Source: Pinus tabuliformis (taxonomy: Eukaryota; Streptophyta; Pinopsida; Pinales; Pinaceae). From it: DNA of 64,000 nt. Every line of letters begins with the position of its first letter. The stretch's first letter is position 1. The stretch covers positions 141,834,605 through 141,898,604 of the forward strand of contig CM062808.1 of the NCBI GenBank assembly GCA_031772625.1, read 5' to 3'. Below are positions 49,561 through 62,096 of this stretch, in pieces. A program made the position numbers and the translations under genes. Under the pieces are notes generated by a model. That model was not told the origin of the DNA. It saw nothing but the letters and a program-made list of their open reading frames with translations, and did no database searches.

Positions 49561-51846
49561 TCAAACTGATCTTCTCACAGCCGGAGTTTGTGGCTCTTCA
49601 TCTTCTGATTCCTCCTCTGCTGTAGAGTCTGATTCTTCCTCCTTTGGCTCAAACTCTGTCTTCTCAGGTTCCTTTTGTTGGACTTCATGTTGAATAACAT
49701 CTTTTACCTCTCTGAACACCACATCTCGGTTGTACACAACCTTCCGTGTGACTGGGTTCCAAAGCTTATAACCCTCTAAACCATCCTTATACCCAATAAA
49801 GATGCACTTTTCAGATTTACTATCCAACTTGGTTCGTTTCTCCTTTGGAACATGTACATATGCATCACATCCAAATACCCTTAGATGTGAAAGAGAGGGT
49901 TTCTTACCAGTCCATACTTCTTGTGGAGTCTTATCCTCCAACGCTGATGAAGGTGATCTGTTGATCAGGTAACATGCAGTATCCACCGCCTCTGCCCAGA
50001 ATTCCTGTCCTAACCCAGCACCACTGAGCATGCTTCTTGCCCTTTCCATCAACGTCTTGTTCATTCTTTCTGCGACTCCATTTTGCTGAGGTGTATATGG
50101 AGTAGTCTTCTGCCGTGCTATACCACACTTCTTACAGAATTCTTCAAATTCCTTGCTGCAAAATTCTCCACCATTATCTGTCCTCAGCACCTTTATCTTC
50201 TTCTCTGTCTGATTTTCCACCAGAGCCTTAAATTCTTTAAACCTGTCAAAGACTTCAAATTTCTTCTTAAGGAAATATATCCATGTATTCCTTGAGAAGT
50301 CATCAATAAATGATACATAGTACATAGACTTACCCAGTGATGGAACCTTCACAGGTCCAAACACATCACTGTGCACAAGCTCTAATATCTGTTTCATCCT
50401 CTTACCACCAAAGGGGAAACTCACCCGATTTTGCTTCCCATACACACAATTTTCACAGAAATCAAAATCCAGAGAGCTATAATTCATACCTTCTACCATA
50501 CCTTTACCATGAAGTATTCGAAGGCCCTTCTCTCCAATATGTCCAAGCCTTTGATGCCACAACATGGTCTTCTCTCCAGAGACCACTAGATTTTCTACTC
50601 CATTTTTAGGAACCATAGAACTATTGCACCCATCAACAACAGTGCTACCTTGCAGCTTGTACAGAGTTCCAATCCGAACTCCCCGCATCAATATCAGTGC
50701 TCCTCGAACCATCTTGGAGGTATCTTTCTCGAACACTGTCTTTACACATGCATCATCCAACTTGCTTACAGAAATCAAATTTCTGGCCAATGCAGGAATA
50801 TGTAGAACACCCGGAAGTGTTCTAACCCTTCCACCTTGCAACTTCAACTTTACTTTTCCCCGACCAATGATTCTAGCCTTCCTATCATCTCCTAAGAAGA
50901 CATCACCACCATCGTATTTCTCATACTCACAGAACCACTCTCTATGGGGAGTGAAGTGAAAGGATGCACCTGAGTCAATCAACCATGCCTCATGATCTAC
51001 ATGTGTACTTGAAGAAGCCAAGTACACATCCCCACCTTCATCTGAGGTGGTTTTTGCCTCTGCAGTAGGAGCATCATCAGATCCCTTTCCTTTATCAGGA
51101 GCTTTAGATTTACAATCCCTTTTGAAGTGTCCTTCCTTTCCGCATTTCCAGCACACCACCTTTGTAGGTTTTCCTGGAGATTTAGATCTCCCTCTAGATT
51201 TAGATCTCCCACTCGATGACTTATTTTTGTTTCTGTTCTGGGACCGTCCTCGTACAGACAAGGCATCACCATTCTGGTTGTCCATATTTTTCCATCTCAT
51301 CTCCTCCGTTAGCAAGGCTGAAACTATTTCATCCAACTGCAAAGTAGTTGCATTGCTACCTATTGCAATAACTAGACTATCCCACGAATCTGGTAGAGAA
51401 CACAACAGACTAATGCACTTATCTTCATCTGAAATTTTAATATCAACAGATAATAACTGACTTACCACAGTATTAAACGCATTTAGATGCTCTGTCACCG
51501 AGTCTCCATCTTTCATCCTCAGGTTATACAGCTTTTTCCGCAGGAACAGTTTATTCACCAGAGAATTAGATTGGTACAAAGTCCCTAACTTGACCCACAA
51601 AGCCTTCGCTGTAGCTTCCCCTGATACATTCAACAATACTGAATCTGAGACACACAATCGTATTGTTCTCTTTGCCTTCCGATCCAACTTCTTCCATTCT
51701 TCATCGGTCACTCCCGATGGTTTAGTACCCGGATCTACCACGATCCACTGATCTTTATCCACCAACAGATCCTCCATCTTGAGTTTCCACAACTCAAAAT
51801 TCTGACCATTGAACTTCTCAATCTCTATCTTTCCATTGCTCGCCAT
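49561..51846 (-). CDS. gag-pol: Gag, protease and integrase of C2
   Basis: A 761-codon open frame from ATG. Gag (UBN2-like) spans residues ~1-225 (KFNGQNFELWKLKMEDLLVD, LYNLRMKDGDSVTEHLNAFN). The CCHC knuckle is CWKCGKEGHFKRDC (~residue 230). The protease motif is WLIDSGASFHFTPHREW (~288). Next are the pre-integrase HHCC (LWHQRLGHIGEKGLRILHGK ... CENCVYGKQ) and the integrase core (HSDVFGPVKVPS, LRTDNGGEFCSKEFEEFC, PQQNGVAERMNKTLMERARS), then YVHVPKEKRTKLDSKSEKCI with FIGYKDGLEGYKLWNP. Integrase before RT confirms Ty1/Copia. Confidence 0.92.
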   Translation of the reverse strand: MASNGKIEIEKFNGQNFELWKLKMEDLLVDKDQWIVVDPGTKPSGVTDEEWKKLDRKAKRTIRLCVSDSVLLNVSGEATAKALWVKLGTLYQSNSLVNKLFLRKKLYNLRMKDGDSVTEHLNAFNTVVSQLLSVDIKISDEDKCISLLCSLPDSWDSLVIAIGSNATTLQLDEIVSALLTEEMRWKNMDNQNGDALSVRGRSQNRNKNKSSSGRSKSRGRSKSPGKPTKVVCWKCGKEGHFKRDCKSKAPDKGKGSDDAPTAEAKTTSDEGGDVYLASSSTHVDHEAWLIDSGASFHFTPHREWFCEYEKYDGGDVFLGDDRKARIIGRGKVKLKLQGGRVRTLPGVLHIPALARNLISVSKLDDACVKTVFEKDTSKMVRGALILMRGVRIGTLYKLQGSTVVDGCNSSMVPKNGVENLVVSGEKTMLWHQRLGHIGEKGLRILHGKGMVEGMNYSSLDFDFCENCVYGKQNRVSFPFGGKRMKQILELVHSDVFGPVKVPSLGKSMYYVSFIDDFSRNTWIYFLKKKFEVFDRFKEFKALVENQTEKKIKVLRTDNGGEFCSKEFEEFCKKCGIARQKTTPYTPQQNGVAERMNKTLMERARSMLSGAGLGQEFWAEAVDTACYLINRSPSSALEDKTPQEVWTGKKPSLSHLRVFGCDAYVHVPKEKRTKLDSKSEKCIFIGYKDGLEGYKLWNPVTRKVVYNRDVVFREVKDVIQHEVQQKEPEKTEFEPKEEESDSTAEEESEDEEPQTPAVRRSV

Positions 51847-51968
51847 CTTCTTTCACCACCAGAATCGATCTCGCAGATCCCCCATAGAACAAGGTCTACC
51901 ACAGTTCCGAGCGAAACCCCTCAGCAACAAAGGCATCCCCTTGAAGCCAAAACAGCTCCGATACCAAA

Positions 51969-52366
51969 TGTAGGTTTTAACCCTGTACAGAAATTACCTG
52001 CATACGAATTCTTAATCAAAGAAAATAAACAATGGGAGAGCATAACCCATAAAACACATATGCACAGATATTTTTCCCTGGATCCCAAAACCGGGACTAC
52101 CAGCTTGATTTTTCATTATGTTCCTTTCAATGTTACAATACATATTTATACATGTTGAAGCATCCAATACCATGGACCGAAAACCATCGCGTCCAAAAAA
52201 CATGTGCGAAAATCATGCACAAAACCATAGGTGGGTCCGTCCAACCTAACATATGGTCCAAAACCAAAATTTTACGGGGCGCTGTGCCGGACCCCATAAA
52301 GTGGGGTTACGGGTGCCCTTCAAACCCCCTATTAACTACGTGGAAAGAATATAACACAACCCAACA
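51969..52366 (-). repeat. 5' LTR of C2
   Basis: 398 bp, identical in length to 47464-47861, with 9 differences. Confidence 0.93.
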
Positions 52367-52371
52367 ATGTG

Positions 52372-52457
52372 TTTTATGTGTTAAGCTCTCACATTGCTTA
52401 TTTTATGTGTTTTAGAATTCGTATGCAGGTAATTTATGTACGGGGTTAAAACATACA
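52372..52457 (+). repeat. C1 5' LTR, second part after C2
   Basis: It continues the LTR with TTTTATGTGTTAAGCTCTCA and ends GGGTTAAAACATACA, matching the end of 56525-57025. Confidence 0.88.
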
Positions 52458-52533
52458 TTTGGTATCATAGTTGTTTTGGCTTCAAGGGGATTCCTTTGTT
52501 GCTGAGGGGTTTCGCTCAGGCCTGTGGTAGACC

Positions 52534-55500
52534 TTGTTTAGTGGGAGATCTGCGGGATCAATTCTGGTGGTGAAAGAAGACAGCGATAAATTTAATGGTC
52601 AAAGTTTTGAGTTATGGAAACTCAAGATGGAGGATCTATTGGTGGATAAAGATCAGTGGGTTGCGGTAGATCCAGGTACTAAACCAATGGGAGTGTCCGA
52701 TGAAGAATGGAGGAACTTAGATCGGAAGGCTAAGAGCACAATACAATTGTGTGTCTCAGATTCAATATTGTTGAATGTATCAGGGGAAGCTACAGTGAAG
52801 GCTTTGTGGGACAAGTTAGGGAATTTGTACCAATCTAAGTCTCCGGTGAATAAACTGTTCCTACAGAAAAATTTGTATAACCTGAGGATGAAATATGGAG
52901 ACTTAGTGACAGAACATCTGAATGCATTTAATACTGTGGTAAGTCAGTTATTATCTATTGATATTAAAATTTCAGATGAAGATAAGTGCATCAGTTTGTT
53001 GTGTTCTCTACCAGATTCGTGGGATAGTCTAGTTATTGCAATAGGTAGCAATGAAATTGCCTTGCAGATTGATGAAATAGTCTCATCCTTGTTGACGGAA
53101 GAGATGAGACAGAAAAATATGGAGAGCCAGAATGGTGATGCCTTGTTTGTACGAGGACGGTCCCAGAACATAAATAAAAATAAGTCATTGAATGGGAAAT
53201 CTAAATCTCCAGGAAAACTCGTAAAGGTGGTGTGCTGGAAATGCGGAAAGGAAGGGAACTACAAAAGGGATTGTATATCTAGAGCTCCTGACAAAGGAAA
53301 GGGATCTAATGATGCTCCTTCTACAGAGGCAGAAACCACCTCAAATGAAGGTGGGGATGTGTACTTGGCTTCTTCAAGTACACATGTAGATCATGAGGCA
53401 TGGTTGATTGATTCAGGTGCATCTTTTCACTTCACTCCCCATAGAGAGTGGTTCTGCGAGTATGAGAAATATGATGGTGGTGATGTCTTCTTGGGGGACG
53501 AAAGGAAGGCTAAAATTGTTGGTCGCAGAAAAGTAAAGTTGCAGTTGCAAGGTGGAAGGGTTAGAACACTTCCGGGTGTTCTGCATATTCCTACATTGGC
53601 GAGAAATCTAATTTCTGTAAGCAAGCTAGATGATGCAGGTGTAAAAATAGTGTTCAAGAAGGATACCTGCAAAATGGTTTGGGGAGCACTAGTATTGATG
53701 CAGGGAGTTCAGATTGGAACTCTGTACAAACTGCAAGGTAGCACTGTTATTGATGGGTGCAATAGTTCTATGGTTCCTGAAAGTGGAGCAGAAAATCTAG
53801 TGGTCTCTAGAGAGAAGACCATGCTGTGGCATCAAAGGCTTGGAAATTTTGGAGAGAAGGAACTTCGAATACTTCATGGTAAAGGTATGCTAGAAAGTAT
53901 GAGCAATATCTCTCTGGATTCTGATTTACGTTGAAATTGTGTATATGGGAAGCAGAATCGGTTGAGTTTCCCCTTTGGTGGTAAGAGGGTGAAACATATA
54001 TTAGAACTTGTGTACAGTGATGTGTTTGGACCTATGAAGGTTCCATCACTGGGTAAGTCTGTGTACTATGTATCATTTATAGATGACTTCTCAAGGAATA
54101 CATGGATATATTTCCTTGAGAAGAAATATGATGTCTTTGACAAGTTTAAAGAATTTAAGGCTCTAGTGGAAAACTAGATGGAGAAGAAGATAAAGGTGTT
54201 GAGGACAAATAACAGTGGAGAGTTTTTCAGCACGGAATTTGAAGAATTTTGTAAGAAGTGTGGTATAGCACGACAAAAGACTACTCCATACGCACCTAAG
54301 CAAAATTGAGTTGCAGAAATAATGAACAAGACGTTGATGGAAAGGGCAAGAAGCATGCTTAGTGGTGCCGAGTTAGGATAGGAATTCTGGGTAGAGGCAG
54401 TGGAGATAGCATGTTACCTGGTCAACAGATCACCTTCATCAGCGTTGGAGGATAAGACTCCTCAAGAGATATGGACTAGTAAGAAACCCTCTCTTTCACA
54501 TTTGAGGGTATTTGGATGTGATGCATATGTACATGTTCCAAAGGAGAAAAGAACCAAGTTGGATAGTAAATCTGAAAGGTGCATCTTTATTGGGTATAAG
54601 GATGGATTAAAGGGTTATCAGCGTTGGAACCCAGTAACAAGGAAGGTTGTGTACAGCAAAGATGCGGTGTTCAGAGAGGTGAAATATGTTATTAAACATG
54701 AAGTCCAACCAAAGGAACCTGAGAAGATAGAGTTTGAGCTTAAGGAGGAAGAATCAGACTCTACATCAGAGGAGGAATCGGCAAATGAAGAGCCACAAAC
54801 TTTAGGTGTGAGAAGATCAGTTCAAGAAAGAAGGCAACCAGAAAGGTATAATGCATCTACTTTCTATTCAAATTTTTCTTTATCTGTTACTGATGATGAT
54901 CCCAGAACTGTGAAGGAACTAGTAGATTCAGAGGATGGAAAACTCTAGAAAGAGGCTATGGTTGATGAAATGGCATCTTTTCACAAAAACGAGGCGTGGG
55001 ATCTGGTGGACTTGCCGGCTGGAATGAAACCCATTGGTATAAAATCGATGTTCGAAAAGAAGACAAATGCAAAAAGAAAGTTGGACAAATACAAATCTCG
55101 GTTGGTAGCAAAAGGTTATTCCCAGGTGCCAGGAATTGATTTTGGTGATATTTTTTCTTCTATTGCCAAGGTATCTTCTATTATATTACTTTTATCTGTT
55201 GTTGCTGCTTTTGATTTTAAGGTAGAAAATATGGATGTGAAGACAGCATTTCTTCATGGGGATCTGGAAGAGGAGATCTACATGAAGCAACCTGAAGGTT
55301 TTGTGGTGAAAGGTAAGAAAGAAATGGTATGCAAGTTAAAGAAGTCTCTGTATGGGTTCAAACAGTGACCAAGGATGTGGTATCAGAAATTTGATACATT
55401 TATACGGGGACTTGGCTTCACCAAAAGCAAAGCAGATCATTGTGTGTATTTTAAATTAATTGGTGACCATATTATTTATCTGGTCTTGTATGTGGATGAT

Positions 55501-56475
55501 ATGTTGCTGGTTGGAAATGACAAAGAAATTATCCAGGATTTGAAGACCCAATTGTCCTCCAAATTCGACATGAAATATCTTGGTGCTACAAACTATATTT
55601 TGGGCATGGAAATTAAAAGAGACCAAGCAAAGAGGAAACTTTGGTTAAACCAGAGGAAGTATGTTGAGACAATACTGCAGAGGTTTAATATGCAGGATAG
55701 TAAACAGGTGAAGGTTCCTATTCCTATAGGTGTGAGTTTACCCATTTACCAGTGTCCCAAGACACAAAAAGAGGAAGAGGACATGCCCCATGTTCCATAT
55801 GCAAGTGCAGTCGATAGCCTGATGTATGCAATGGTCTATACTAGACCAGACATTGCACATGCAGTGGGAGTATTGAGCAGGTTTATGTCAAAACTAGGGA
55901 AGGAGCACTGGATAGCAGTGAAGTGGGTTTTCAAGTATTTGTGTGGCACTAGTAATTATGGTTTGTGCTACCAAGGAAGACCAAGATTGGATAGAGTGTT
56001 GAATATTTGTGGCTTTGTTGATGCAGATTGGGCTAGAGATTTGGATCAGAGAAGATCTACAAGTGGACATGTCTTTAACCTATTTTGAGGTGCGGTCAAT
56101 TGGATGAGTAAGAAACAATCTGTAGTGGCACTATCAACTACAGAGGCAGAATACATGGCAGCCACTCATGCAAACAAGGAAGCAGTTTGGTTGCAGAGAT
56201 TGTGTTCAAGTATGGGGTTAGTACATGGAGCTATAAGGATAGACTATGACAACCAAAGTGCAATTTTCTTGGCAAATTACCCTACATATCATTAAAATAC
56301 GAAGCACATTGATGTTTAGTATCACTTTTTGAGAGATATGATAGAAGACAAAAAGGTGTTGCTGGTAAAGGTGGACACTTTGAAGAATAGTGCAGATTTA
56401 TTGACAAAATCTGTGAGCTCTAAGAAGTTCTCTTGGTGTAGAGAAACAATGGGCATTGTAGGGCTAGATAAATGA
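52534..56475 (+). pseudogene. Gag-Pol region of C1
   Basis: It encodes the same protein order as C2: Gag (KFNGQSFELWKLKMEDLLVD), knuckle CWKCGKEGNYKRDC (~53234), protease WLIDSGASFHFTPHREW (~53401), pre-integrase, integrase core (YSDVFGPMKVPS ~54014), RT (~54950-55700; LVLYVDDMLLVGND ~55483) and RNase H (GFVDADWARDLDQRRSTSGH ~56010, WMSKKQSVVALSTTEAEYMA ~56101). The frame is broken about ten times. Identity to C2 is high throughout, so both belong to one family. Confidence 0.88.
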
Positions 56476-56524
56476 CTAAGCTTTCTTGTGCCCCACTGTG
56501 GAAAGAAAACAGCAAGTATGAGAA

Positions 56525-57025
56525 TGTTGGGTTGTGTTATATTCTTTCCATGACTAGCCCACGTAGTTAACCGGGGGTTAGAGAGGGGGCGGAGCCCCCC
56601 CCTTCGTTGCATCGATTGTGTAGCGAGGGGGTCACAGGGGGTTCAAGGGGTGCGGGTAGCCCCCCTCTATGGGTTCCAGGGCAGTGCCCCGGGAAATTTT
56701 GTTTTTGGACCCTAAATTAGGTTGGGCAGACCTACTTATGGTTTTGTGCATGATTTTCGCACATGGTTTTGGACGCGATGGTTTTCGGTCCATGGTTTTG
56801 GACGCGATGGTTTTCGATCCATGGTATTGGATGCTTCGACATGTATAAATATGTATTGTAACATTGAAAGGAACATAATGAAAAATCAAGCTAGTAGTCC
56901 CAGTTTTGGGATCCAGGGGAAAATCTCTGTATATATGTGTTTTATGTGTTATGCTCTCGCATTATTTATTTTCTGTGTTTTAGAATTCGTATGCAAGTAA
57001 TTTTTGTATGGGGTTAAAACCTACA
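56525..57025 (+). repeat. 3' LTR of C1
   Basis: 501 bp, TGTTGGGTTGTG...AAAACCTACA. A tract AAACAGCAAGTATGAGAA precedes it. The G-rich segment at 56570-56690 matches 47110-47215. Confidence 0.9.
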
Positions 57026-57291
57026 TCAAGTACTGAGACTCATCATACTTCCATCCATCCTTATCCTTTCTTCCTTAAAGCCTCACTCTATTTATACAAT
57101 CCCATGGTCCACGGACCATGGGTAAGTTTATCAAGCTGACATTACATTACAAAAACTAGGGTGGGTAACCCTGTGACTCTATTATGACTTTGCGCTCTGT
57201 GCCCACAATTCACGGAGCTTTTACAAAGGACTTGGTCAACAGTTGGGCTTTAAGCCCCAAAACATGCCTCAAGGGGATTCCATGCCCAATT
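57026..57291 (-). repeat. Z2 LTR, second part
   Basis: It carries the reverse TATA box TATTTATA (57089-57096) and the palindrome (57101-57122), then ends near CATGCCCAAT, next to the reverse polypurine tract TGGCCCCCGACA. Own LTR length adds up to about 930 bp, close to Z1. Confidence 0.75.
57101..57122. promoter_or_regulatory. Palindrome in the Z2 LTR
   Basis: CCCATGGTCC and GGACCATGGG arms around AC, four bases from the reverse TATA box, as in both Z1 LTRs. Confidence 0.7.
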
Positions 57292-57399
57292 GGCCCCCGA
57301 CACAAACATCGTGACTCACCCCCGAGTCACTCTGTCGGCGCAAAGCCCCTTCAACTCTGCTCGAACTGCTTCAAGGTCGGCAACGCACTGAGCAACTGC

Positions 57400-60365
57400 C
57401 TGTTGGATCTGCTATACGCGTTGTTCTGAGACCGCGGTGTCAGAAGTGCTTCTGTGCATATGTGCCTGTGTCCCCTACATTTGTGAGAGCCTGCCTTCAA
57501 TTTCTATTGTGATGGTGAAGGCCTCGTCAATCCAAGGCTGAATGCACACCTTCAGGACTGCTTCCTTGTTTCATGCCACGTCCACCTATTCTTTCAGCGC
57601 TTTGGCCTATTACATTCATGTGAGCCTTTGAGTGAGGGCCACCATCTGTGCAGTTCCTTTGACACTGTCGTACTGCTGTTGGAGTTCTCATGCCTCTGTT
57701 TCTAAGCAATGTATGTTGGGGTCCTCCTGCAGATTTGTGAGCACCTCAAGTGACTCCTCCAACATGTTGGTGCAGTCTCTCACTGCACCATTGATCTTGT
57801 CCAGTCACGATGTAATAGTGCTAGCGCGTTGTTCTCTTACTTCCGAAGGGGTGAATGGTTGTGCCTTCAACCGCAGCTCTATGATCTGAAGGTTCAACTC
57901 CAGTTGAACCTTTGTCATTTCCTACCGCAACTCACGCACCCCTACTGCTAGCCTGTGGATGTGCGCTTCTACTAGTATGTCTATCAGGATGGCCAGCTCC
58001 AGGATGCTTTGACAAGCTTCATCCAGTACATGTACCAGCTGTCGATTCTGCGACACCACTTCATCGTGATGTAAGCTTAACTAGTCCATGTTGATTCTCT
58101 ACTCACTGAGGACTTGCAGTGCGTAGCTCTCCCTACCCCGCAGTTCTGCAACTATCCCATCCTCTAGAACGTATAATGTCTCCCACAGGAGTGCAGCCAT
58201 GTTGATGCCAATATCCTTCAACGCACTAACCATAGGCTTGTAGGCCTCAATTGTTGTCACCAGTGTCCCTTCCGGCAGCACTATGGTATTCGTCACCCGA
58301 GTGCACAACATCTTCTCTGATGCCATTGTTTCGACTGCAAGGCTGGTCGAAAGGGTACCAGCCTGAGGAGTGTGCACCTGCAACTCCTACAGCTATGCTC
58401 TGAGGGCCCCCAACACAATTTGGTTCTCCTGCATAAATTCCTGGAGGGGCTCGGAGGTGACATCGCACACTATTTCACCGATGTCGTGCAGATCACCCTC
58501 GATAAGGGCGATCGGGTCAATAGACACCTTTGATGCCTTGACCTTTTTACGCAACCCTGTCCGCTCGGTCAGGTGTGGGCGCTTCAACTATGTTGACGTG
58601 GTTTGTGGGTCCGCGCCTCCCCCTTCTTCCTCTACTTCCTACCCATGTGAAGGTAACTTTTGGTCCTCGCGCGTCTTCGCGGCTGCCTCCTGTGCTGCTG
58701 CTGTTGTTGTTGCCTTTTCCTGTTCTACTGTTGTTTGTGTAGTGTCCCACACCTCCTGCGCTTCTGCTATTGCTGCCTCCTTCCTTTTCTTTTCTGCCAA
58801 TTGTGCGATGCATATTTTGGCCTCCTCTTTCTTCCTCTGCACCGCATACTTCTCTATCGCCGCGATGTATGGAGCGCGCCACTCCAGTAGCCATGTCTCC
58901 AGTACATTGAAAATTACATCATCCGTGGCCACAAAGGGTAGTCTATCCATTTCTTGGTCGGGTCCTTGCGCGCTATGATGTATATGTTGTGGAAATCCAC
59001 CTTGAACCCTGCAAAACTTTGCAGGTTGTTGTAGACAGTGGGTGACAACCGCAGCTTGTAGTTGATCCCCATTTTGAGGTTTATCTCCATGAGCACCCAG
59101 AATATCTTACTGTCGCAGATCCTATTTTCATCCTTTGTGGCCCAGAGCAAAGTGTACATTGCAGCGTCCCGCAGATCCCTGTCAATTGTGGGGAATTGAC
59201 TGTCTTCCAACAATTCCCCTGCCACAAGCACTATGGACAGCAAAATCCATGCATAGTGGAATGTTTTGCCCTATTCCTAAGCTTTGCGGCAATTCTCTAA
59301 GAATTCCTTGCAAAAGAATTCGGATCAATTGAACTGGACCCCCTCCGCGCACTGTTCAGCAAGTGCTACCACTGGCGCGGGTACCTCGTCCATGCGACAG
59401 TTGTGCATAACCTTACCTACTAGAATTTGGGTCACCACCTGTACTACTTTGTCATTGATGTTGGAGATGGCGTAGCCCCTCTTCTTCTTTTCTAGTTTAC
59501 ACTTCCTCTTCATGGCCTCCGCGGTGGCCAAATCATTACTTTTTCCCTCCGAGATATCCGCGAGGTCCTCTGCTTTACATGGCAGCCAGCTGATGCGGTG
59601 AATAAAATGCTCCGTGATGGGGATGGGCTCCTCCAACCATAAACACCTTCAATGCACCAGGAAAAGCAGCTACCTGATGACAAAAATTGTTATTGGGGCA
59701 TGGTGGAAATGTGGTACCCAAAGCAGATTTAGTAGCCCTATCTTTTCCACTCCGCACAACCACTTTCGCGTCTCTAATTTTGTCACCCACGTCGAGGTGT
59801 TCTACTTAGGCTTCATGAGATGCGCGATCTCAAGGTGAGGGAACTTCTCGTAGTCAGTGAGGTCCCAATCTTCAAATTTCAAGCATGGCACCCGTCCCAG
59901 GTGCGTGCCGTCAAAAATTATGTTGTTTGGGAGGAGCGAGGTCTGCAGCGAGATCTTTCTCTCGTTGAGATCCTTGGGCAATTTTTCTTTCCCTTTCCGT
60001 AGGGGGGTTATAGGTGGGCAGCTTTGTTGGAAGGTACACAGGCTTAGTTTCCTCCTCCATGCCTTTGTCCTTGTCTTCATCAATAATGAGGTCCTCCAGG
60101 TCTTCCTCATCGGTTTCTATGTTAATGGCTTTCCCCTTCTCCTCCATTGTCATCCTGGTGCGCAGCAGGTTTCACAGGGACACACGTACAGGAACCATCG
60201 CTTGTTTGTCCTTCTTTGGTCTTAGCATGGGTGGTGATTTCAAGATTTATGCCACAATACTGGCACCTTCGAGGGCATCCCCCACAATTAGGGCCTACAC
60301 GGCCTCTTCGGTGATCACCTCTGTCATTTCCATAACTTCCTCAGTTGTTGCCATCGTGTCCATCT
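57400..60365 (-). pseudogene. Large extra gene of Z2
   Basis: It is the same protein as 25980-28930. From high to low coordinates: an acidic start (EDLEDLIIDEDKDKGMEEET), LKFEDWDLTDYEKFPHLEI, WLEEPIPITEHFIHRI-like block, QILVGKVMHNCRMDEVPAPV, FWVLMEINLKMGINYKLRLS, then the Ala/Glu/Lys-rich coiled-coil part (EEAKICIAQLAEKKRKEAAI) and a long helical tail. The order and both halves are conserved between copies despite decay, which argues that it was a real element gene. No known domain recognised. Many breaks. Confidence 0.65.
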
Positions 60366-60829
60366 AGAAATCTATCACTCCCGAACTCAGGGGCTCAATC
60401 AATGCTCGGCACAACACAAATAGGGCTCTGCTCAATAGCTCAATTCATAAATGACCAAGTATTGTTTGTTGGACAACCCTTTGTAATTTATAATGCCTTT
60501 TGAATTTGAATTCAACGTTTCCCCCCAAATCCAGTTCATTAATGCTCCCTTGGCGGCCGATTTTCGCAAATCTTGCCCATAAATTGCGTCTTAAATGCCT
60601 ATCGCCCCCTCCATTTGGTCTCAAGTCGAACATCACATCGTGAATAGTGACTTTAATGGTTACAATTTGGCCAAGCCACGTGGCAACGCAGCCCCCCTTG
60701 CATGGACGCAGACCTTGTGACCCTTTGCTTCTGCGCGCAGCTCCAACATCGTGCAGCTCCTAGGCAGAATAGTTTATAGTCCCGTGCCTCCTTTCAACTC
60801 CCTGTAGTGCTAAGACTATGCTTACCTCA

Positions 60830-61650
60830 GCTAGTCAGGTGGCCACGCCACCTGTATATGATTTCTTCCAATCATCCAACATTCTTCCTGGAAAATACCA
60901 ACCTTTTACCATTACTGGCGATGTCGCGCACCTTATCATCTGCAGCGCGTCACCCTAGTTAATTTGCTTAGTAATATGTGGTCCAAACCAAGGCATCAGA
61001 CTGATCAATTCACAGAGATAGTCCTCAAACTTGTGAGTCTGATCATGCGCATCCTGTCTTATCACCTTGGTTTCCTTATCGAGAAAATATGCCCTTATCC
61101 CGTCCTCCAGCTTCTTGACTTCCGCTTCTGCCAGAGCGCTTTTCTACCTTAATCACACCCTTTCTTTCATCAGTTCCTGGAGCTTAAGATCATTTTGTTG
61201 AATGTCTTCATCAGATTCCACACGTTCTTTTTCCATTTCTTCTAACTGCGTGGTCCCTCCTCCCAGGGCATGTCAACCCTTCATATCCCATGGCGCTACT
61301 ATGTGCAGACTAGGCCTGTGGTTCTCCATTAGGAGGACAGTGATTACACCAAAACCTAGCCTTGACGTCATCTATTGTGTCAGTTTCTTGCACATCACTC
61401 TATATGCCCATAGGACTGCTGGTATGCACAAGTCCCAATCACTCTGCTGCATGCTACATACCTTGTTCAAAGCTTCACACACTTCACTAAATGCCTCCAC
61501 ATGGTTACCCTTCTGCGCGATCATCTTCTGTTCACCATGTTGCTCCCCTTGGAGGAGATTTTTACATTTCTGCCCTCCCAACACCTGCGCATGGACCGTA
61601 TCAATCAACGCAAAGTTCACATGCTTCTGCGCAAGTTGTTTTCCATAGGC
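60830..61650 (-). pseudogene. Integrase C-terminal region of Z2
   Basis: LCIPAVLWAYRVMCKKLTQ is the end of the integrase core. A helical Glu/Lys-rich linker and a decayed GP(H/Y)-type C-terminal domain follow. It matches 24880-25500 in Z1, but retains slightly more of the core's end (VEAFSEVCEALNKVC). Confidence 0.6.
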
Positions 61651-61669
61651 TCATACCCATCTTGATAGA

Positions 61670-61995
61670 TGTGCACGCGAAATATCCCATCCCTGGTATT
61701 TATTTTTCAATTGCATTATAGGCTTCCCAAACTGGGCACGCATCATCCTCCTACATGCGCTCTATTCTCCAAAGCTTCCTTGGTGTGTACCCCACCACCT
61801 TGCGGGCGTAGTGCGCAATACCCATTTCAAAGCCTCAAAGCGCTGTTGTTCCGACATCTCACTTTCAAATTTGTTTAGGAAATCATCTACCTCACTTAAC
61901 CCATCATATGTAGGCAGATCCCTTACTTCAATTGATGCACAACGCAATGATCTTGTCGTCATGTTACAGTTCAGCGTGGTTACTTCGTGCAACAT
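61670..61995 (-). pseudogene. Gag-like block of Z2
   Basis: RDLPTYDGLSEVDDFLNKFE and EALKWVLRTTPARWWGTHQ are read on the minus strand, immediately downstream of the protease as in Z1. A decayed AYGKQ-type segment follows. Confidence 0.65.
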
Positions 61996-62096
61996 GTTTT
62001 TCCATCTTCTATTTCTTCGTCAGAATCCGACGTATAGGGGCTTTCGCGTTCCCATGAGATTTGTCCATCTGTAGTTGGATTCACCCAGTCTTATTC

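Larger units (their letters stand above)
47464..52366 (-). mobile_element. Tork-type Ty1/Copia element C2, complete end to end
   Basis: Two 398-bp LTRs: 47464-47861 and 51969-52366. Perfect target duplication atgtg (47459-47463, 52367-52371). In element orientation the primer site TGGTATCGGAGC (51955-51966) matches initiator tRNA-Met, and the polypurine tract AAGTGGGAGAT abuts the 3' LTR. I count 9 LTR differences (2.3%). It is inserted head-on into the 5' LTR of C1, a member of the same family. Structure whole; about two coding breaks. Confidence 0.93.
47063..57025 (+). mobile_element. Tork-type Ty1/Copia element C1, interrupted by C2
   Basis: The 5' LTR is 47063-47463 plus 52372-52457 (split by C2) and the 3' LTR is 56525-57025. 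Both begin TGTTGGGTTGTG and end in CATACA or CCTACA. Target duplications are ccaag (47058-47062) and tcaag (57026-57030). The primer site TGGTATCATAG is at 52460-52470 (initiator tRNA-Met type). Its own length is about 5.05 kb. The LTRs differ by roughly 8-10%, so it is old. The coding region carries about ten breaks. It is inserted in the Z2 LTR. Confidence 0.88.
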
